Both the position numbers and the translations under genes were made by a program. From Fulvia fulva (lineage: Eukaryota > Ascomycota > Dothideomycetes > Mycosphaerellales > Mycosphaerellaceae), in assembly GCF_020509005.1 (NCBI RefSeq), contig NC_063019.1, positions 186,001 through 250,000 on the forward strand: DNA of 64,000 nt, written 5' to 3'. Shown here one piece after another: positions 32,701 through 43,115 of the stretch. The notes under the pieces were generated by a model. The model saw only the letters and a program-made list of their open reading frames with translations. It was not told the origin of the DNA and ran no database searches. Every line of letters begins with the position of its first letter. Positions within the stretch are counted from its first letter, which is position 1.

Positions 32701-34409
32701 TGCAATCAGTGGACAGTTCAATACCATGGGATAGCGAATTCCTGGAAGAAGTTGAGGAAATGGCCTTTGCAGCAACTGTAGAAGCCATTGCATACAAGCA
32801 AGAGGTCCCAATTCCAAAATCCTACAAGGATGCTGTGAATGACAAGAAATGGGGACATCTTTGGAAGGAAGCAATCCAAAAGGAACTAGATGCTCTACAG
32901 AGTAACAACACCTGGGAAAATTCTGTTCCACCAAAAGGAGCAAATCTGGTTACATCAAGATGGGTCTTTGATATTAAGAGAAGCATTAGTGGAGCTATTG
33001 AAAAGTTCAAGGCTAGACTAGTTGCAAGGGGCTTCTCACAGAAGTTTGGTGTTGACTTTATGGAGACATTTGCACCTACAGTAAGACAGGACACCCTTAG
33101 GGTGTTTATGGCTATTGTGTGTAAGAAGGATCTTCATCTTCACCAAGTGGATGTGAACAATGCATTCACAGAAAGCACCCTCCATGAAGACATCTTCATG
33201 TTACCACCACCAGGAGTTGAGCTTCCACCAAACATGGTGTTCAAAATCCTCAAAAGCTTGTATGGACTTAAGCAAGCAGCTAGAGATTGGAATCAACTCT
33301 GTGTGTCAAAGCTCAGAGAGATTGGATTCACACAGTCAGAAGTGGATCCATGCCTACTTATCCATAAGAAGAGGGAGATCATAATCCTTATACATGTGGA
33401 TGACATTCCAATTGCTGCACCAAAGTTGACAGATGTTCTCTGGTTCAAAAGAGAACTTGGCAAGATCTTCAAGATCAAAGATCTAGGTGAACCTGAAAAG
33501 ATCCTTGGCATGAGAGTCACAAGGGACAGGAAGAGAGGAATCCTGAAACTTGACCAAGGACACTTTGTTAGGGACAGCCTAGCCAAGATGGGAATGAACC
33601 ATGAGAAGGCAGCACCTACACACTCACCCATGGACAGCTATGAGGCCCTCAAACCTTCAAGCCACATGGATGAGAGGTGTGACAAGGCAGAGTACCAGAG
33701 TATTAATGGTACTTGGATGTGGCCAGCAACAATCACAAGGCCAGACATTGCTTTTGCCCTAGGAAGGATGAGCTCATTTGTGAGTGACCCATCCACCTAC
33801 CACATGAAGGCTTTGAAGAAGATCACTAGGTACCTAAGATCATACCCTGATCTAGGACTTCAGTTCTCAAAGTCTGGAAAAGGACACCTTATTGGATACT
33901 GTGATTCTGATTATGCAATGGACAAAGCAGACAGAGTCTCAATCCTTGGGTATGTCTTCTTCCTCTGTGGGGCACCAGTTTCTTGGATGAGCAAGAAGCA
34001 AAAGTCTGTAGCAACATCCACAATGGAGGCTGAATACATGGCTATGAATGCATGTGCGAAGCAGTCCCAATTCCTAGCTTCACTGCTGAGGGAAATGGAT
34101 TGTCCAGAGTTAGTGGGAGACTGTTCCCATCAACCAAGAATCACTGGAAACCAGGAGACTGTATCAAATTTGAGACCAGTCCAATTAAGAGGTGACAATC
34201 AAGCTGCCCTCACCCTAGTGAAAGATGCACATGTTCATGACAAGTCGAAGCACATTGACATTGCCTATAACGCTGTTAGGAAACTTTGGTGGAGGAGGCT
34301 TATTGCTGTTGAGTACACCCCAACCTCTGAGATGGTTGCAGACGGGTTTACAAAACCAAAGACTGGTCCACACTTCCAGAGGTTTGTAAGCCAGCTGAAC
34401 CTGTCATAA
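29778..34409 (+). CDS. Copia-1 gag-pol polyprotein
   Basis: 1,543 residues from the ATG at 29,778 (MDSYQEK); an upstream in-frame ATG at 29,754 adds eight residues and has a poorer context. In order: gag; a zinc knuckle CLLCEKDHLIKDC at 241-253 (CX2CX3HX4C, one residue shorter than usual); aspartic protease with LDSCASSHM and Asp376; GAG-pre-integrase HH-CC finger near 520-560; integrase with Asp584, Asp646 and Glu681 (35 residues between the last two, a proper D,D-35-E); reverse transcriptase with HVDDIPI and Asp1208/1209; RNase H with Asp1376, Glu1419 and Asp1473, ending ...MVADGFTKP. All catalytic residues I can place are present, so the copy looks competent. Gag and Pol are in one frame, usual for Copia; how gag excess is made is not visible. 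Confidence 0.95.
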   Translation: MDSYQEKTEEKGGKIPILGRDNWKRWFNLQRYKMESQSAFFAIDDLMEVSFDNIKGKTLKLQEEATTKEILNTPTWTRHNAVCNFSILSRITEEDEFELEGSCESGRAAEKWVYLWNKYSQVLPTHAHELTKQFVTFEMSEEFTIRSAWTHLVSLGKRIADVDPEGQHYRKADVRMTQLLSSLPPDYHVARDTIMAQPKMDHERTLKILEAQEARLDPSKAEYGMAATWVKPSGLARPLSCLLCEKDHLIKDCPSLPEARKVLRSHSQPPSSQNTTHVKKKRTPPPTSRRTSREKSSMEELKKMVKKLSSDMLSLQKNQAQSYTSKAKKTGKGFSAQESPCSSSPETMSDDDEYDEVAHSTAEVQGKFPSSEWLLDSCASSHMTDQSCLFRSMTPLTRKKWIKVGGGFLLATHIGNAEMSGRAGRKVVLEDVLLVPKLGVNLVSWNQFSKQFGVQPPSFSLVSPSGETVVQTKLLGGVPFIDEISPLLQERAHYSSCAPPMENAFVTAQSETDLKQWELWHRRFAHFGKNLLQNLHKVTDLKEPIPIPKDGFHQCRVCSIAKMKKYKGKVTERRPERLALVSIDICGPLPISRLGFKYWLEIVDNFSRKKWTFPLRKREDAPVALQNWKIKAERKSSAQLKAVRLDNAKELIALVKQWEKDLGIGLEPTEAYNSLQNGPVERSIQTSEDSIRAMLEEAKMPVEFWPEALEAQTYMRNKLPNGPDYDGFKVSPDEAFDGIKPTINHLKVWGCKAVVYMDTRSQPQWARSDKLMNRGKEAVFIGYVENTAKAWLFWEPDMRAVKQHTHADFFEDQPGGDMGLNVPTLNLPSSAPARKPLGRPRKNVSLGQSTHHSGVYQSPPEIDQPIESPKVAQPRKLFVQLPQPPENVGEFQKIDQPIERSSLDPQEIDVTRSQVTVPKSSLGKRKADYDVEGYDMKQKAPRSMVPKPELTTEVGEAMDLSENLAAFHQAFFAAMQSVDSSIPWDSEFLEEVEEMAFAATVEAIAYKQEVPIPKSYKDAVNDKKWGHLWKEAIQKELDALQSNNTWENSVPPKGANLVTSRWVFDIKRSISGAIEKFKARLVARGFSQKFGVDFMETFAPTVRQDTLRVFMAIVCKKDLHLHQVDVNNAFTESTLHEDIFMLPPPGVELPPNMVFKILKSLYGLKQAARDWNQLCVSKLREIGFTQSEVDPCLLIHKKREIIILIHVDDIPIAAPKLTDVLWFKRELGKIFKIKDLGEPEKILGMRVTRDRKRGILKLDQGHFVRDSLAKMGMNHEKAAPTHSPMDSYEALKPSSHMDERCDKAEYQSINGTWMWPATITRPDIAFALGRMSSFVSDPSTYHMKALKKITRYLRSYPDLGLQFSKSGKGHLIGYCDSDYAMDKADRVSILGYVFFLCGAPVSWMSKKQKSVATSTMEAEYMAMNACAKQSQFLASLLREMDCPELVGDCSHQPRITGNQETVSNLRPVQLRGDNQAALTLVKDAHVHDKSKHIDIAYNAVRKLWWRRLIAVEYTPTSEMVADGFTKPKTGPHFQRFVSQLNLS

Positions 34410-34474
34410 AAAGGTCCAAGTACTATTGACAGGAAGTGAGCAGACTGTAACCTCCCATACGAGATGAGTGGGAG

Positions 34475-34710
34475 TGTTAAGATGTAGCATCTCAAAGGGA
34501 GTCAACAATCAGGAAGTGATCTGGCAGCCTGAGGCATCCACAATGACTCAGCTTGTAGGGAGATACCTTCTCTCCCCTTTAGCTTAGATAGACGTCCAAC
34601 ACAATCAACATATTGGTTCCTGATATATTGCTGCATGCTCGTGCTATTAGTCAGTTGAAGATTGATCTCTTACTCCACTCCGCTGCCATCTACCCGTACC
34701 TGTTTCAACA
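34475..34710 (+). repeat. Copia-1 3' LTR
   Basis: 236 bp, preceded by the purine tract gagtgggag (34,466-34,474) and followed by the TSD tctat. It has the TGTT...AACA ends of the 5' copy. The single extra C near the 3' end is the only length difference. Confidence 0.95.
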
Positions 34711-35399
34711 TCTATAAAACTAACTAGTCTAAGTACTAGTTATCGATTCTACGTACGCTAGCCTTCTAAAGCCTAGATAGCTTAAGCGTAAGCTACCGCT
34801 TACGTAGAATATCGTCTAGACTATACTAATCCTTAAGAGCCTAGTATTTCGCTCTAAGGGTGTTCTAGCCGTGTATTAGCTCTTACCCTAGCTCTGTCGT
34901 CGTACGGATAAGGTAGGTAGTAAGCTTTGATCGCGTAGTAGTAAAGATATCGTACATCCGTTACCTTCGGTCTACGTCTATTTGTCGTTGCTTAATAAGG
35001 TCTCTTAATATAGCGTCTCCTACCGTATACGCTTATTAGATTTCCTTAAACGTTAAGTAAGTAGGCTCTATTAGCTCGTTACTTAGTTAGTAAGGTTCTA
35101 TATACTTCTAGACATTTAAAGACTCTACGTAGAGCTCTAGCTAACGGTCAAACTTGTCCTATTAGTTATAGCTCTTTAGAACTACGGTATCCTAAGGTAG
35201 GGTACCGGTAGTTACCGGCGTCTCGGTAGGAGCTATAACTACAAAATAGGTTATAGGCTAGTAAAAGTTCTACGCGGGTTTACTAGGCCTAGGGGATACT
35301 ACTGTACTAGTTATAGTAGTAGTGCTATAACGATATAAACTCTACTTTAGGGCTTCCTTATCGTAGCGAATATTAGTAAGCGCTAACCGGGCTTATAAC
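34711..35399 (-). mobile_element. Copia A, 5' part: gag and primer-binding site
   Basis: The minus strand reads a Copia gag that begins at about 35,236, where the start codon is ATA (ATG changed by RIP), then APTETPVTTGTLP and onwards to the Copia-1 insertion. At 35,385-35,399 the minus strand has gttataagcccgg, the initiator tRNA-Met anticodon-arm complement, directly after the 5' LTR. Heavily RIPed. Confidence 0.72.
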
Positions 35400-35598
35400 T
35401 ATTACGTTAGAAGTGTAGGAAGTTATTATACGGGCTTATATAGGGTGTTCTAAAAGCAGGTTGTGTATTATATATATCTATCTAGAATAGATAAGTGTTG
35501 CTCTTAAAGAGGCTATAGGTAACTAATTAGTTACCTAATTCTTAGCGTACGTAGCCTTAAGTTTTAATAATAGGATGTTACCTATATATACGCTCGGA
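35400..35598 (-). repeat. Copia A 5' LTR
   Basis: About 199 bp on the minus strand, ending next to the primer-binding site at 35,400. It is recognised because its reverse complement aligns along its whole length with the much cleaner solo LTR at 62,752-62,958, most differences being CpA to TpA or TpG to TpA. The outer end at 35,598 abuts Copia F directly. Confidence 0.75.
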
Positions 35599-36182
35599 TC
35601 GCGTTAAGTTATACTCTACTACCGTAAGTATAAGGCCTATACTACTAATATTAAGTAGCGGCTACTTACTAAGTACGAGATATACGAGCTCGGTAATCTC
35701 TTCTAGTTCCTAGGAATTAAGGTTATACGCGATAGAAACAAGCGCTTACTATAGCTCTCTTAAGAAGACTATATTAAGAAGCTAGCCGCTAAATTTAGTA
35801 TATCTACGAATATACGTAAAACGATAGTAGTAGTAGATTAACACCTTAATTAGACCGTTCTAGAGGGTTATTAACCCACCTCTATCGCTATCCTTACGTA
35901 CTAATAACGTATAGGATCCCTCAACTTCGCCGCTATATATACGCGGCCTAATATTACCTTTTTCTTATCTATACTATCGTAGTATCTAACTAAGCTAACT
36001 AAGACATACCTTAAGCTTATAGATTAGTACTTACGCTATCTCCTAGAGACTAAGAATCTCTACCTTATATATAGCGCTAGTAAATATATTACTAGCCTTT
36101 GTAGCTAACTAGAACACCTCGGTAGTAACTATAAGTTCTTTAGAGTATCGGACGCGTCCTACGGTATAAATAATAATAGGAT
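35599..36182 (+). mobile_element. Copia F, left part: reverse transcriptase to RNase H start
   Basis: + strand reading gives late RT and RNase H segments of a Copia element: KYEIYELGNLFxFLGIKVIRD near 35,670, GSLNFAAIYTRPNITFF near 35,905, YLLETKNLYLIYSASKY near 36,035, and SDASYGINNNR near 36,150. It breaks off at 36,182 where Copia D is inserted and resumes at 50,053. The 5' portion of the element is missing. Confidence 0.75.
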
Positions 36183-36590
36183 TATTAAATAGGTATAGTA
36201 TATATGTGCACGGAAGTCAGGACACGTAATAGAGAAGGAGGAAGGACTAATGTAGTATACGAAGGTATATAGTAGAACAGTGTTTAGTACTAAAGGTGTC
36301 TCTACTATCGGTATAGAGACTACGTCTCTTATACCTATATAGAGGGATATTGCTCTAGTCCTAGTTCTATTTCACTACGCCTTATCGGTTTTACCTATAT
36401 CTTATCCTACGACGGCAGTTCCTCCGACAGTCTCGTACTAACTAGCTAAGCAACTTTAGGTCCTCTAAGTCGCTCCTACTATTCGTACGGTGTCTCGGTA
36501 GTATTGCCGTACTATTGTCTCGACTAGCTTAGTATATACTAAGTTAGTCTTAGTACCGTACAATATGCCTACTAACCTATACTCGTAATA
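36183..36590 (-). repeat. Copia D 3' LTR
   Basis: 408 bp, nearly identical to 49,645-50,052. On the + strand it starts tattaaataggtatag and ends actcgtaata; read on the minus strand this is TG...CA with RIP changes. The purine tract (minus strand, aagtaggag) lies just inside at about 36,591-36,599. The outer flank aggat (36,178-36,182) pairs with aggac at 50,053-50,057. Confidence 0.88.
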
Positions 36591-39500
36591 CTCCTACTTA
36601 GGTCGTAAGGTAAGGAACGATTGTTCCTAATATACTAGCTATAGCTATTGTAAGAAGGTCTAGAACTAGGGACCGGCTAGCGGTTTAGTCAAACTATCTA
36701 CTACTATGTCCTTAGTATAGTAGTACTCTACTTTAATCTTCCTCTACTACTAGAGGTGCCTATTATAGTTATAGGCAATATTAATATACTTAGATCTTTC
36801 GTAGATATAGGCGTCCTTAACTAAGGTCAGAGCCGCCTAGTTATCCCCTATAAGGCGTACTAGTCTTAGTTCGTCGACGGTACTCTTGTCGGCTAGGACT
36901 ATTAGTTAGAAAGAGCAGTCTCCTACTAGCCCCGGGCAGTTCATCTCTCGGAGGATAGCCGCTAGGAACTAGGATTATTTCGCGGCGGCGTTTATTGCTA
37001 TAAACTCTACCTCTATAGTAGAGGTTACTATAGACTTTTGCTTCTTACTTATCTAGGATATAGGCGTACCGCACACTAGCTAGACATGTCCTAGAATTAA
37101 GACCCTATCTACTCGATCTATCGCGTAGTCGGAGTCTAAGTATCTAGTTAGGGCACCGCTAACTACGTCTAAATATTAACCCTAGGTCGGGAAACGACCT
37201 TAGGTATCTCGAGACCTTCTTTAGTACTTTTATATACCGCTTTGTTAGATCCGCGATATATATACTAGTTCTCCCGAGTAGGAAGGCTAGGTTCGGTCTC
37301 GTTATAGTTATTAGCTATATCTAGGTCCTATTATTGCTCTAGTAGTTATCCTTACTATATCTCTCGTCGTTCGGGGCTATAGGACGGAGATTATCGTAAC
37401 TATCTATTAGCGAGAGTGTTAGGCTTAACTATTCTTTTGCTATGTCTATTTTAGTAAGGGCCTTACGGATATAATAGCCCTAGTCGAGTTTTAGGGTACC
37501 GTTACGCCTATTACGAGTAATCTTTAGTCCTAGTAGTTTCTCCGGTTCCCCGAGATCCTTAATCTTAAAATGTTACGCAAACTGCTTCTTAAACTATTAG
37601 ATGTCGGCCAACCTTAGTACTATAATAGGTATATCGTCTATATAGATAAGTAGTATAATGTCTCTCTTAGTATAAGTTAGGAGATATAGGTCTACCTCGG
37701 ACTAGTAGAATCCTATTTTGACTAACGTAGCGACATAGAGCTTGTTCTAGTCTCTAGCTACCTACTTTAGGCCGTAGAGACTCCGGAGTACCTTAAGGAC
37801 CGTGTTCGTAGGGTTTCGACTCCTAGTAGGGGTTTTATATAGATGTCTTCGGCTAGGTAGCTTTAGGTAAACGCATTATTAACGTCGACCTAGTATATCT
37901 CGAGATCTCACTCGTAAACTACTACTATAAAGACCCTTAGGGTGTTATAGCGTACTATAGGTACGAATATCTCTTCGAAGTTAACGCCAAATTTCTATAA
38001 AAACCCTCTTACGACAAGTCTTGCCTTAAACTTTTCGATTACTACGCTAATAAGTCTCTTTACGTTAAAGACCTACTTAGTAGTAACTATATTCGCGCCC
38101 CTTAGAGCGATAGCCGTTTCCTAGGTATTATTACTTAATAACGAGAGTAGCTCGGTATCGATAGCGTCCTTCTATAAGTGGCCCTATTTAGGATCCCCTA
38201 CCGTAGCCTTATATATCTTCGGGATAGGTACTTTCTATTAGTAGGTAATACCGGGTCCGAATATAGTAAAGGCGTATTCTTAGACTTCGTCGAACAGTTC
38301 CTCTACTATAGCTATAAATATACGTTCGTCGGTATTAGTAAGTCTATTATTTACCTATAGTAGTAGAATAAAGCTATTATAGCTTTGTAGTGCTTAACCT
38401 TAGAGTCCTAGTCCTAGCCGTAGTTATCGTTAGGATCCCTAGTCCTTTTCCTCCGGACGATTAGTTCCGGTAGCTCCGGGGTTTCCTCGATCTTCTTATA
38501 GTCCGCGATATTATCTAGTCTACCGGGAAGTTAGATATAGAGCGGTCTTAAGACAGTTAGTCCTTTGTCCTTAGCCGTAGCGGGTTCGGTCTCTATATAG
38601 GGAGCGGGGATTAGCTAGGTCGGTTCTTCTATAGAGGACTCGGCTACTTTAGTAGTAGGAAGTTAGGGTATTATACTACCCGAGGATTGTGAGATTACTA
38701 TCGGGGCATCCGCTAGTCGCTAAACTAGTAGTAGTCGCGAGACCGCCGGTAGTCGACCGACTAGCCTTCGTTTAGGTACCCTACTAGGTTAGTTTATAAA
38801 GGAGACACCTAAGTCTAGATCTCCCCCCTACTCGTTTTCGAACTAATCTACTTGGCTATACTGCCTAATAGCTCGTATATCTAGCTCCTAAAACAACTAT
38901 TACTTAGTCGATTGACCGTATCTAACGAAAATAGCTTCCTTACCCCGGTTTATTAACTTATCCTATCGTAGCCCTTTTAGATATAATTTCGGGTCTACGT
39001 AAACTACTACCCTACAACCCTATACTCTTAAGTGATCTACCGTCGGCACTTTGCTAGTAAATACTTCTTCCGGCGAAAGTTAGATACCGTTAAGTAACGG
39101 TCCGTTTAGTAGTAGGTTACGTATAACCGCCTATACCTCTAGCGCTTTAGGCTAGAATTCTACCGGTATCCCCGATTCCTCGAGTATTATACGGATCGCG
39201 TTCTCCGATACCTAGATTGACCTTTCTACTACTCCGTTTTGTATAGAGTTATAAGTATCCGTCGTATCGTATTAAATCCCCGATTCTTTCTCCTATTCTT
39301 TTAGAACTATTAGTAGCTTAGGTATATTGTTACTCCGTACTACTCTTACGTAGCATTTCGATACTTTCTCTATAGTTAGCCGCTATTATCGTAGTGCTTA
39401 CGGTACGTCGGATTTGTTCTTAAGCGGGATTACCTACTTCTTTCTTAAGAAGTTATCTACGATCTCTAGCTAGTATTTAAAACCTAGTCTAGATGTCGCA

Positions 39501-40331
39501 TTTTCGAAGGGTCCGTAGATATCGATAGATATAAGCGTAAGTCTTTCGTTCTTTCGTTCTACGACAGCGCCTTTAAACTTCCGTATATTCGCGATAGAGT
39601 ATATCTTATAGTTATACTCGTCCGGGATAGGAATTAGGTCCTTCTTATTACTTACCCTATAGACGTTCCGGAGCAATCCTTTACCTAGGTATACGAATCT
39701 TCTATACTAAAGCTGCTACTAATCCTCGGTAGTTACCGCGGCTAGAGCTTCCTCGTATAGTATCTCCGGGGGTCTATTATCTACCTAGTTTAGGGAGTCG
39801 GATATCGAAGATACTACCGGTACCCCTACTCGTAGTACTATTCGTACGATAGGCTTTCCGCTCTTATACTTAAGTATAAAGTTTAGAGGTTTGATATCGA
39901 ATTACTTACTAAACTACCTCTATAAAACTAGATTAACTCCGAGATTAGGAACAAATAAGACTTTCTCTAGCGTAATTTGTTTCCCCGTTAGGCCTCCTAT
40001 AGTTACTATTCCTTTATAGAATAAATCTAGGTACCTCCTACCGACTTGAATTACTTTCCTTCTCGCTAGTTTCCTAAGCGATCTGAATAGAGACTTATTA
40101 TCAGTTATATATAAGGAGGTATAGGAGTCTAGTAACTATTCGGAGGCGGGAAACTTGCCTTTTACTTTAGTAGTAGAATTTTGAGAACATGAAGGCCGTA
40201 GGACAAGTATATAGGTGTAGGTGTGTTATATAACTAGATTACGTAACTAGAGTTTACTAGCCTATAGGCTAGTAAATATCCGGACACCTAGTATCTACCT
40301 ATACTAATACCGGCGATACTATATATAGATA

Positions 40332-43115
40332 GGTCGACGACGAGAATCACCTATACGTGGTGTCGGCTACGAACCTCTCGTCTAGCTACGAGAGAGCCAA
40401 GAATTCTCACGCTGGAGCGTCGTGGGCGCGGCGGGCGCGTAGCGTAGGCGAAGCCGCGGCGAACAGAGGACTACTAGCAAAACGGGTATAAAAACCATCC
40501 GACGAGCGTGTACTCGTGTCGGGAGCGAGTCCCTCTTCTTTCTACGTGTAAGAAGGGCGCGGAACCGTGGCCTATACGCTCGATAGGACACCTCTAGTAT
40601 AAGTGCAGAATTTTCACCTCCGGAGACCGCAAACCGAGCGGGCTAAGCGACGAACATTGGACGAGCGGACTATAGAACAACAACTGAGCGGACTATGCAA
40701 CGGCGTCGAGCGGACTACGAAACAATCTAGTGTTTGCCAGCGGGCAATGCGGTGGGTAGGTGGACATGCGACGAAGCCTATAAGGGCCTGTTAAACACCC
40801 GGTATAGGAACGAGGGTTTTGCCTAAGGCACTGCCTGTCCCGCTACACAACGCACCTAGTCTGACATAGTAGATTGCGACGAGGAAAAGACGATAGCCTG
40901 AGCAAGGAAAAGACGGCTGTTAGGACGGGGAAAAGACGTATAATGCAAGTGGATTAGTTCTGTAATCGGGGAGGATCGAGGGCAGGGTGATAAGGACCTT
41001 CATATTAGTTAGTAGGTGGAAACGCAAGGAGTACGCTACCCGGCGTGGTGTGTGCCCCGAGCAAACCTGCGAGGCATAGACGGCCGCTTTCTAGAGATAG
41101 GCTACGGTAACGCGAAGGGCGTCAAAACCTAGGGCGTGGTATACACTAGCAGCGACGGCTGACACTGTCTATACAGCCCGAGAGGACGGATGCGCATGTC
41201 GGTCAATAGAGAGCACTAAAGGGCTTAGGCCTATAGAGGTGGATATTGGCTTAAGGAGCAAACAGGGAGGGAGGGCGTAGAGGGAAGCTTTTGCTCCGGG
41301 CTAACCTCTCGAAACGAGGCTACACGGTAGTGCTAGATAAGTAGGAAAGCGCGGTTAAGACTTGTCACCTTATCTCGTAGCTAGCTTGCTAAATACGATT
41401 CCTTCCTTGCTAGACATATCGGGAGCCTTCGACTACGTGTCACACCCGCGGCTTCTCTATATCCTAAGGTCGAAAGGACTCCCTGAGTGGCTTGTCAACT
41501 TCGTACGGTCCTACCTCTAAAACCGCAGTACGTCGATCCTGGTCGGCTAGTACAGAAGCCCATTTCAAGCAGTCCACACTGGAATCCCGCAAGGCTCAAC
41601 GCTAGCACCTATTCTGTTCCTCTTCTTTATAGCGACGCTGCTCCCAGCCCTAGAATCCCAGAACACCGCTGCGAGCGGCTTCGTAGACGACATAAACATC
41701 CTAGCGTGGTCTTCCTCGACTGAGGAGAACTGTAGGCTACTAGAAGAGAAGCACAAGATCTGCGAGGACTGGGCTAGGAGGCACGGGGCTCGGTTTGCCC
41801 CAGAAAAGTACAATCTGATACACTTTACGCACCGGCCACGGGTCCACAATATACAAGCTTCTATCCAGATACAGGGGCACACGACTAACCCGGCAAATCA
41901 GCTCAGGATCCTCGGACTATAGGTGGACCCGGCGCTACGGTGGAGGAAGCACGTACAGGCAATATTACGGAAAGCTGAACAGAATATAGCATCATGCTAG
42001 AGGCTCACTGCGTCTATATAGGGGGCGGACTTCCGGCAGTCACGACTTCTATATACGGCTATTGTACGGCCAGTCCTTACCTATAGCAGCCAAGTGTGGT
42101 CCTTAGGCGAGAGGGCCTGCCTATCGAAGGGACTCGTCGCGCCGCTAGCGAAGATCCAAAACCAATGCCTAAGGAAGGTCACCGGGGCATATAAGTCGAC
42201 ACTAACGAGGATGCTTAAGCACGAGACCGCTATACCGCCGATCGACCTATACATCCAGGGACTACGGACCTCCTACTTAGGCAAGTCGGCACAGTACCCA
42301 GTATAGAAGGTCATCGCCAGTGCAGTCGCAAGGGCCCGCGAATCAGTACTAGCGCACAAGGGCATTCGACCCGGAAACGAGCCGAACTACCGGGCAAGGG
42401 ACGAACAGCTAGCAACATAATAGGAAGGTGAGAAATCGTTTGTAGAGCAACTATAGAAAGAGAGGTGGAACAACTAGGTTGTAGGGCATAGTAGACGCCC
42501 TTAGCCAGCGGGACAACCTAAGGAATGGTCAGCTACAAAATCCGCGGTCAAGCACCCCCCGAAGCTCATCTACTACCGCCTTACGAGGGCATAGAGTAGC
42601 ATAGCAACCCAACTGCGAAGCGAACACATCGGCCTCCAGGGGTACCTATCATGGAGGAAGGTTCTAGGATACACGAATACTAGCTGCCCCTGCGGCTATC
42701 GCTCCCAGAACGTACGGCACGCACTCCTCGTCTGTCCGAGGTGGTCGCTAGGAAGGGGGGAGTGGATGGCAAAGGCGAGGAACCGGACGATTGGGGCACT
42801 TCTTAACAACGCTGAAGACCTACGGCGCATTACGAACTGGATACTAGAGAAGGGCTGGCTAGAACAGTACCGCCTAGTAGGAGCAGTGCAGGAAGAGAGG
42901 ACACGACGCAGCGCGACGAGACCGGCTAGGAGCGGGGGCTAACGGGGTAGTGACATGGACTACGTACGTTCAGAGGGAAAGCTAATCTAGACAAGGAGTA
43001 GTCGGGGGCGGGAAGGGTTTTCACCTATTCGGGTTTCCCTTTGTACATAACAATAGATATATACCTGTATAGGCCGGATAGGGTCCTAGAACAGGGGAAT
43101 GACAAATCTATCTAT
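40332..43115 (+). mobile_element. Chimeric, 5'-truncated LINE inserted in the Copia E LTR
   Basis: 2,784 bp with a perfect 13-bp TSD, ctatatatagata, at 40,319-40,331 and 43,116-43,128. The 3' 1.7 kb (from about 41,395) is the same LINE family as 14,450-16,180 on the other strand: LDISGAFDYVSHP, then SGFVDDINILAWSSS near 41,680 and HALLVCPRW near 42,720, with few stops. The first about 1.06 kb (40,332-41,394) is GC-rich, lightly RIPed and unlike any LINE part in the window. The whole piece shares one TSD, so it entered as one unit. Confidence 0.82.

Larger units (their letters stand above)
29095..34710 (+). mobile_element. Copia-1: intact, recent Ty1/Copia LTR retrotransposon
   Basis: 5,616 bp between TSDs tctat (29,090-29,094 and 34,711-34,715). 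The two LTRs are almost identical. It has an iMet half-tRNA primer site, one uninterrupted gag-pol frame, a purine tract gagtgggag right before the 3' LTR, and normal CpA/TpG content. All of this marks a young insertion that has not been through effective RIP. It sits inside the gag of the RIPed Copia A. Confidence 0.95.
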
